From positions 1 through 5,410 of the forward strand of contig JAEDIN010000075.1 in assembly GCA_016292445.1 (NCBI GenBank): a DNA stretch of 5,410 bases, in the 5' to 3' direction. The stretch is from Oscillospiraceae bacterium (lineage in GTDB: Bacteria; Bacillota; Clostridia; Oscillospirales; Oscillospiraceae). The notes under the pieces are model-generated. The model had not been told where the DNA came from. It ran no database searches and saw only the letters and a list, made by a program, of their open reading frames with translations. Position numbers and translations under genes: made by a program. Positions 5,400-5,410 of this stretch are shown here, in pieces. The stretch's first letter is position 1, and every line of letters begins with the position of its first letter.

Positions 5400-5410
5400 T
5401 AAAAGCGAAA

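Noticed and set aside
1..5410. CRISPR arrays, tRNA or rRNA genes, insertion sequences, phage or defence genes
   Set aside because: No repeated spacer pattern, RNA-gene fold, transposase or known defence domain was seen on either strand.

Overview
The window looks like a stretch of a low-to-mid GC Firmicutes chromosome, most likely a gut-type clostridium (Oscillospiraceae or Ruminococcaceae-like). This rests on strong GGAGG-type ribosome binding sites, intrinsic terminators, extended -10 promoters and the protein families present. It is inference from style, not a database match. No mobile element, CRISPR array, tRNA or rRNA was seen.

Layout, left to right. (1) 1-352: the 3' half of a plus-strand DUF2461 gene, ended by a strong hairpin at 356-399. 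(2) 428-699, minus: an AT-rich, broken gene remnant with one in-frame amber codon and one -1 frameshift. It lies just downstream of gap, and the same hairpin can end both transcripts. (3) 709-1719, minus: a complete glyceraldehyde-3-phosphate dehydrogenase (gap) with altered NAD-specificity positions. (4) 1720-1924: a divergent control region with the gap promoter and two equal-sized inverted repeats set 30 bp apart. (5) 1925-2998, plus: a PAS plus HATPase histidine-kinase-like protein whose H-box has Ala in place of the phosphoacceptor His. (6) 2992-3028: a near-perfect palindromic terminator that contains the stop codons of both converging genes. (7) 3022-4603, minus: a two-gene unit, tatD followed by a tyrosine/lipid phosphatase of the HCxxGKDR type. 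(8) 4604-4674: two back-to-back promoters lying on top of each other. (9) 4675-5394, plus: a DUF4213/DUF364 putative metal-chelation protein, probably the first gene of an operon that continues past the window.

The genes do not form one obvious pathway. They cover central glycolysis (gap), signalling (kinase-like protein, phosphatase), nucleic-acid housekeeping (TatD) and two poorly characterised families (DUF2461, DUF364). I found no clear new multi-gene system. The points most worth a second look are the kinase-like protein without its histidine, the cofactor residues and operator-like repeats of gap, the broken gene behind gap, and the interlocked tatD/DUF364 promoters.
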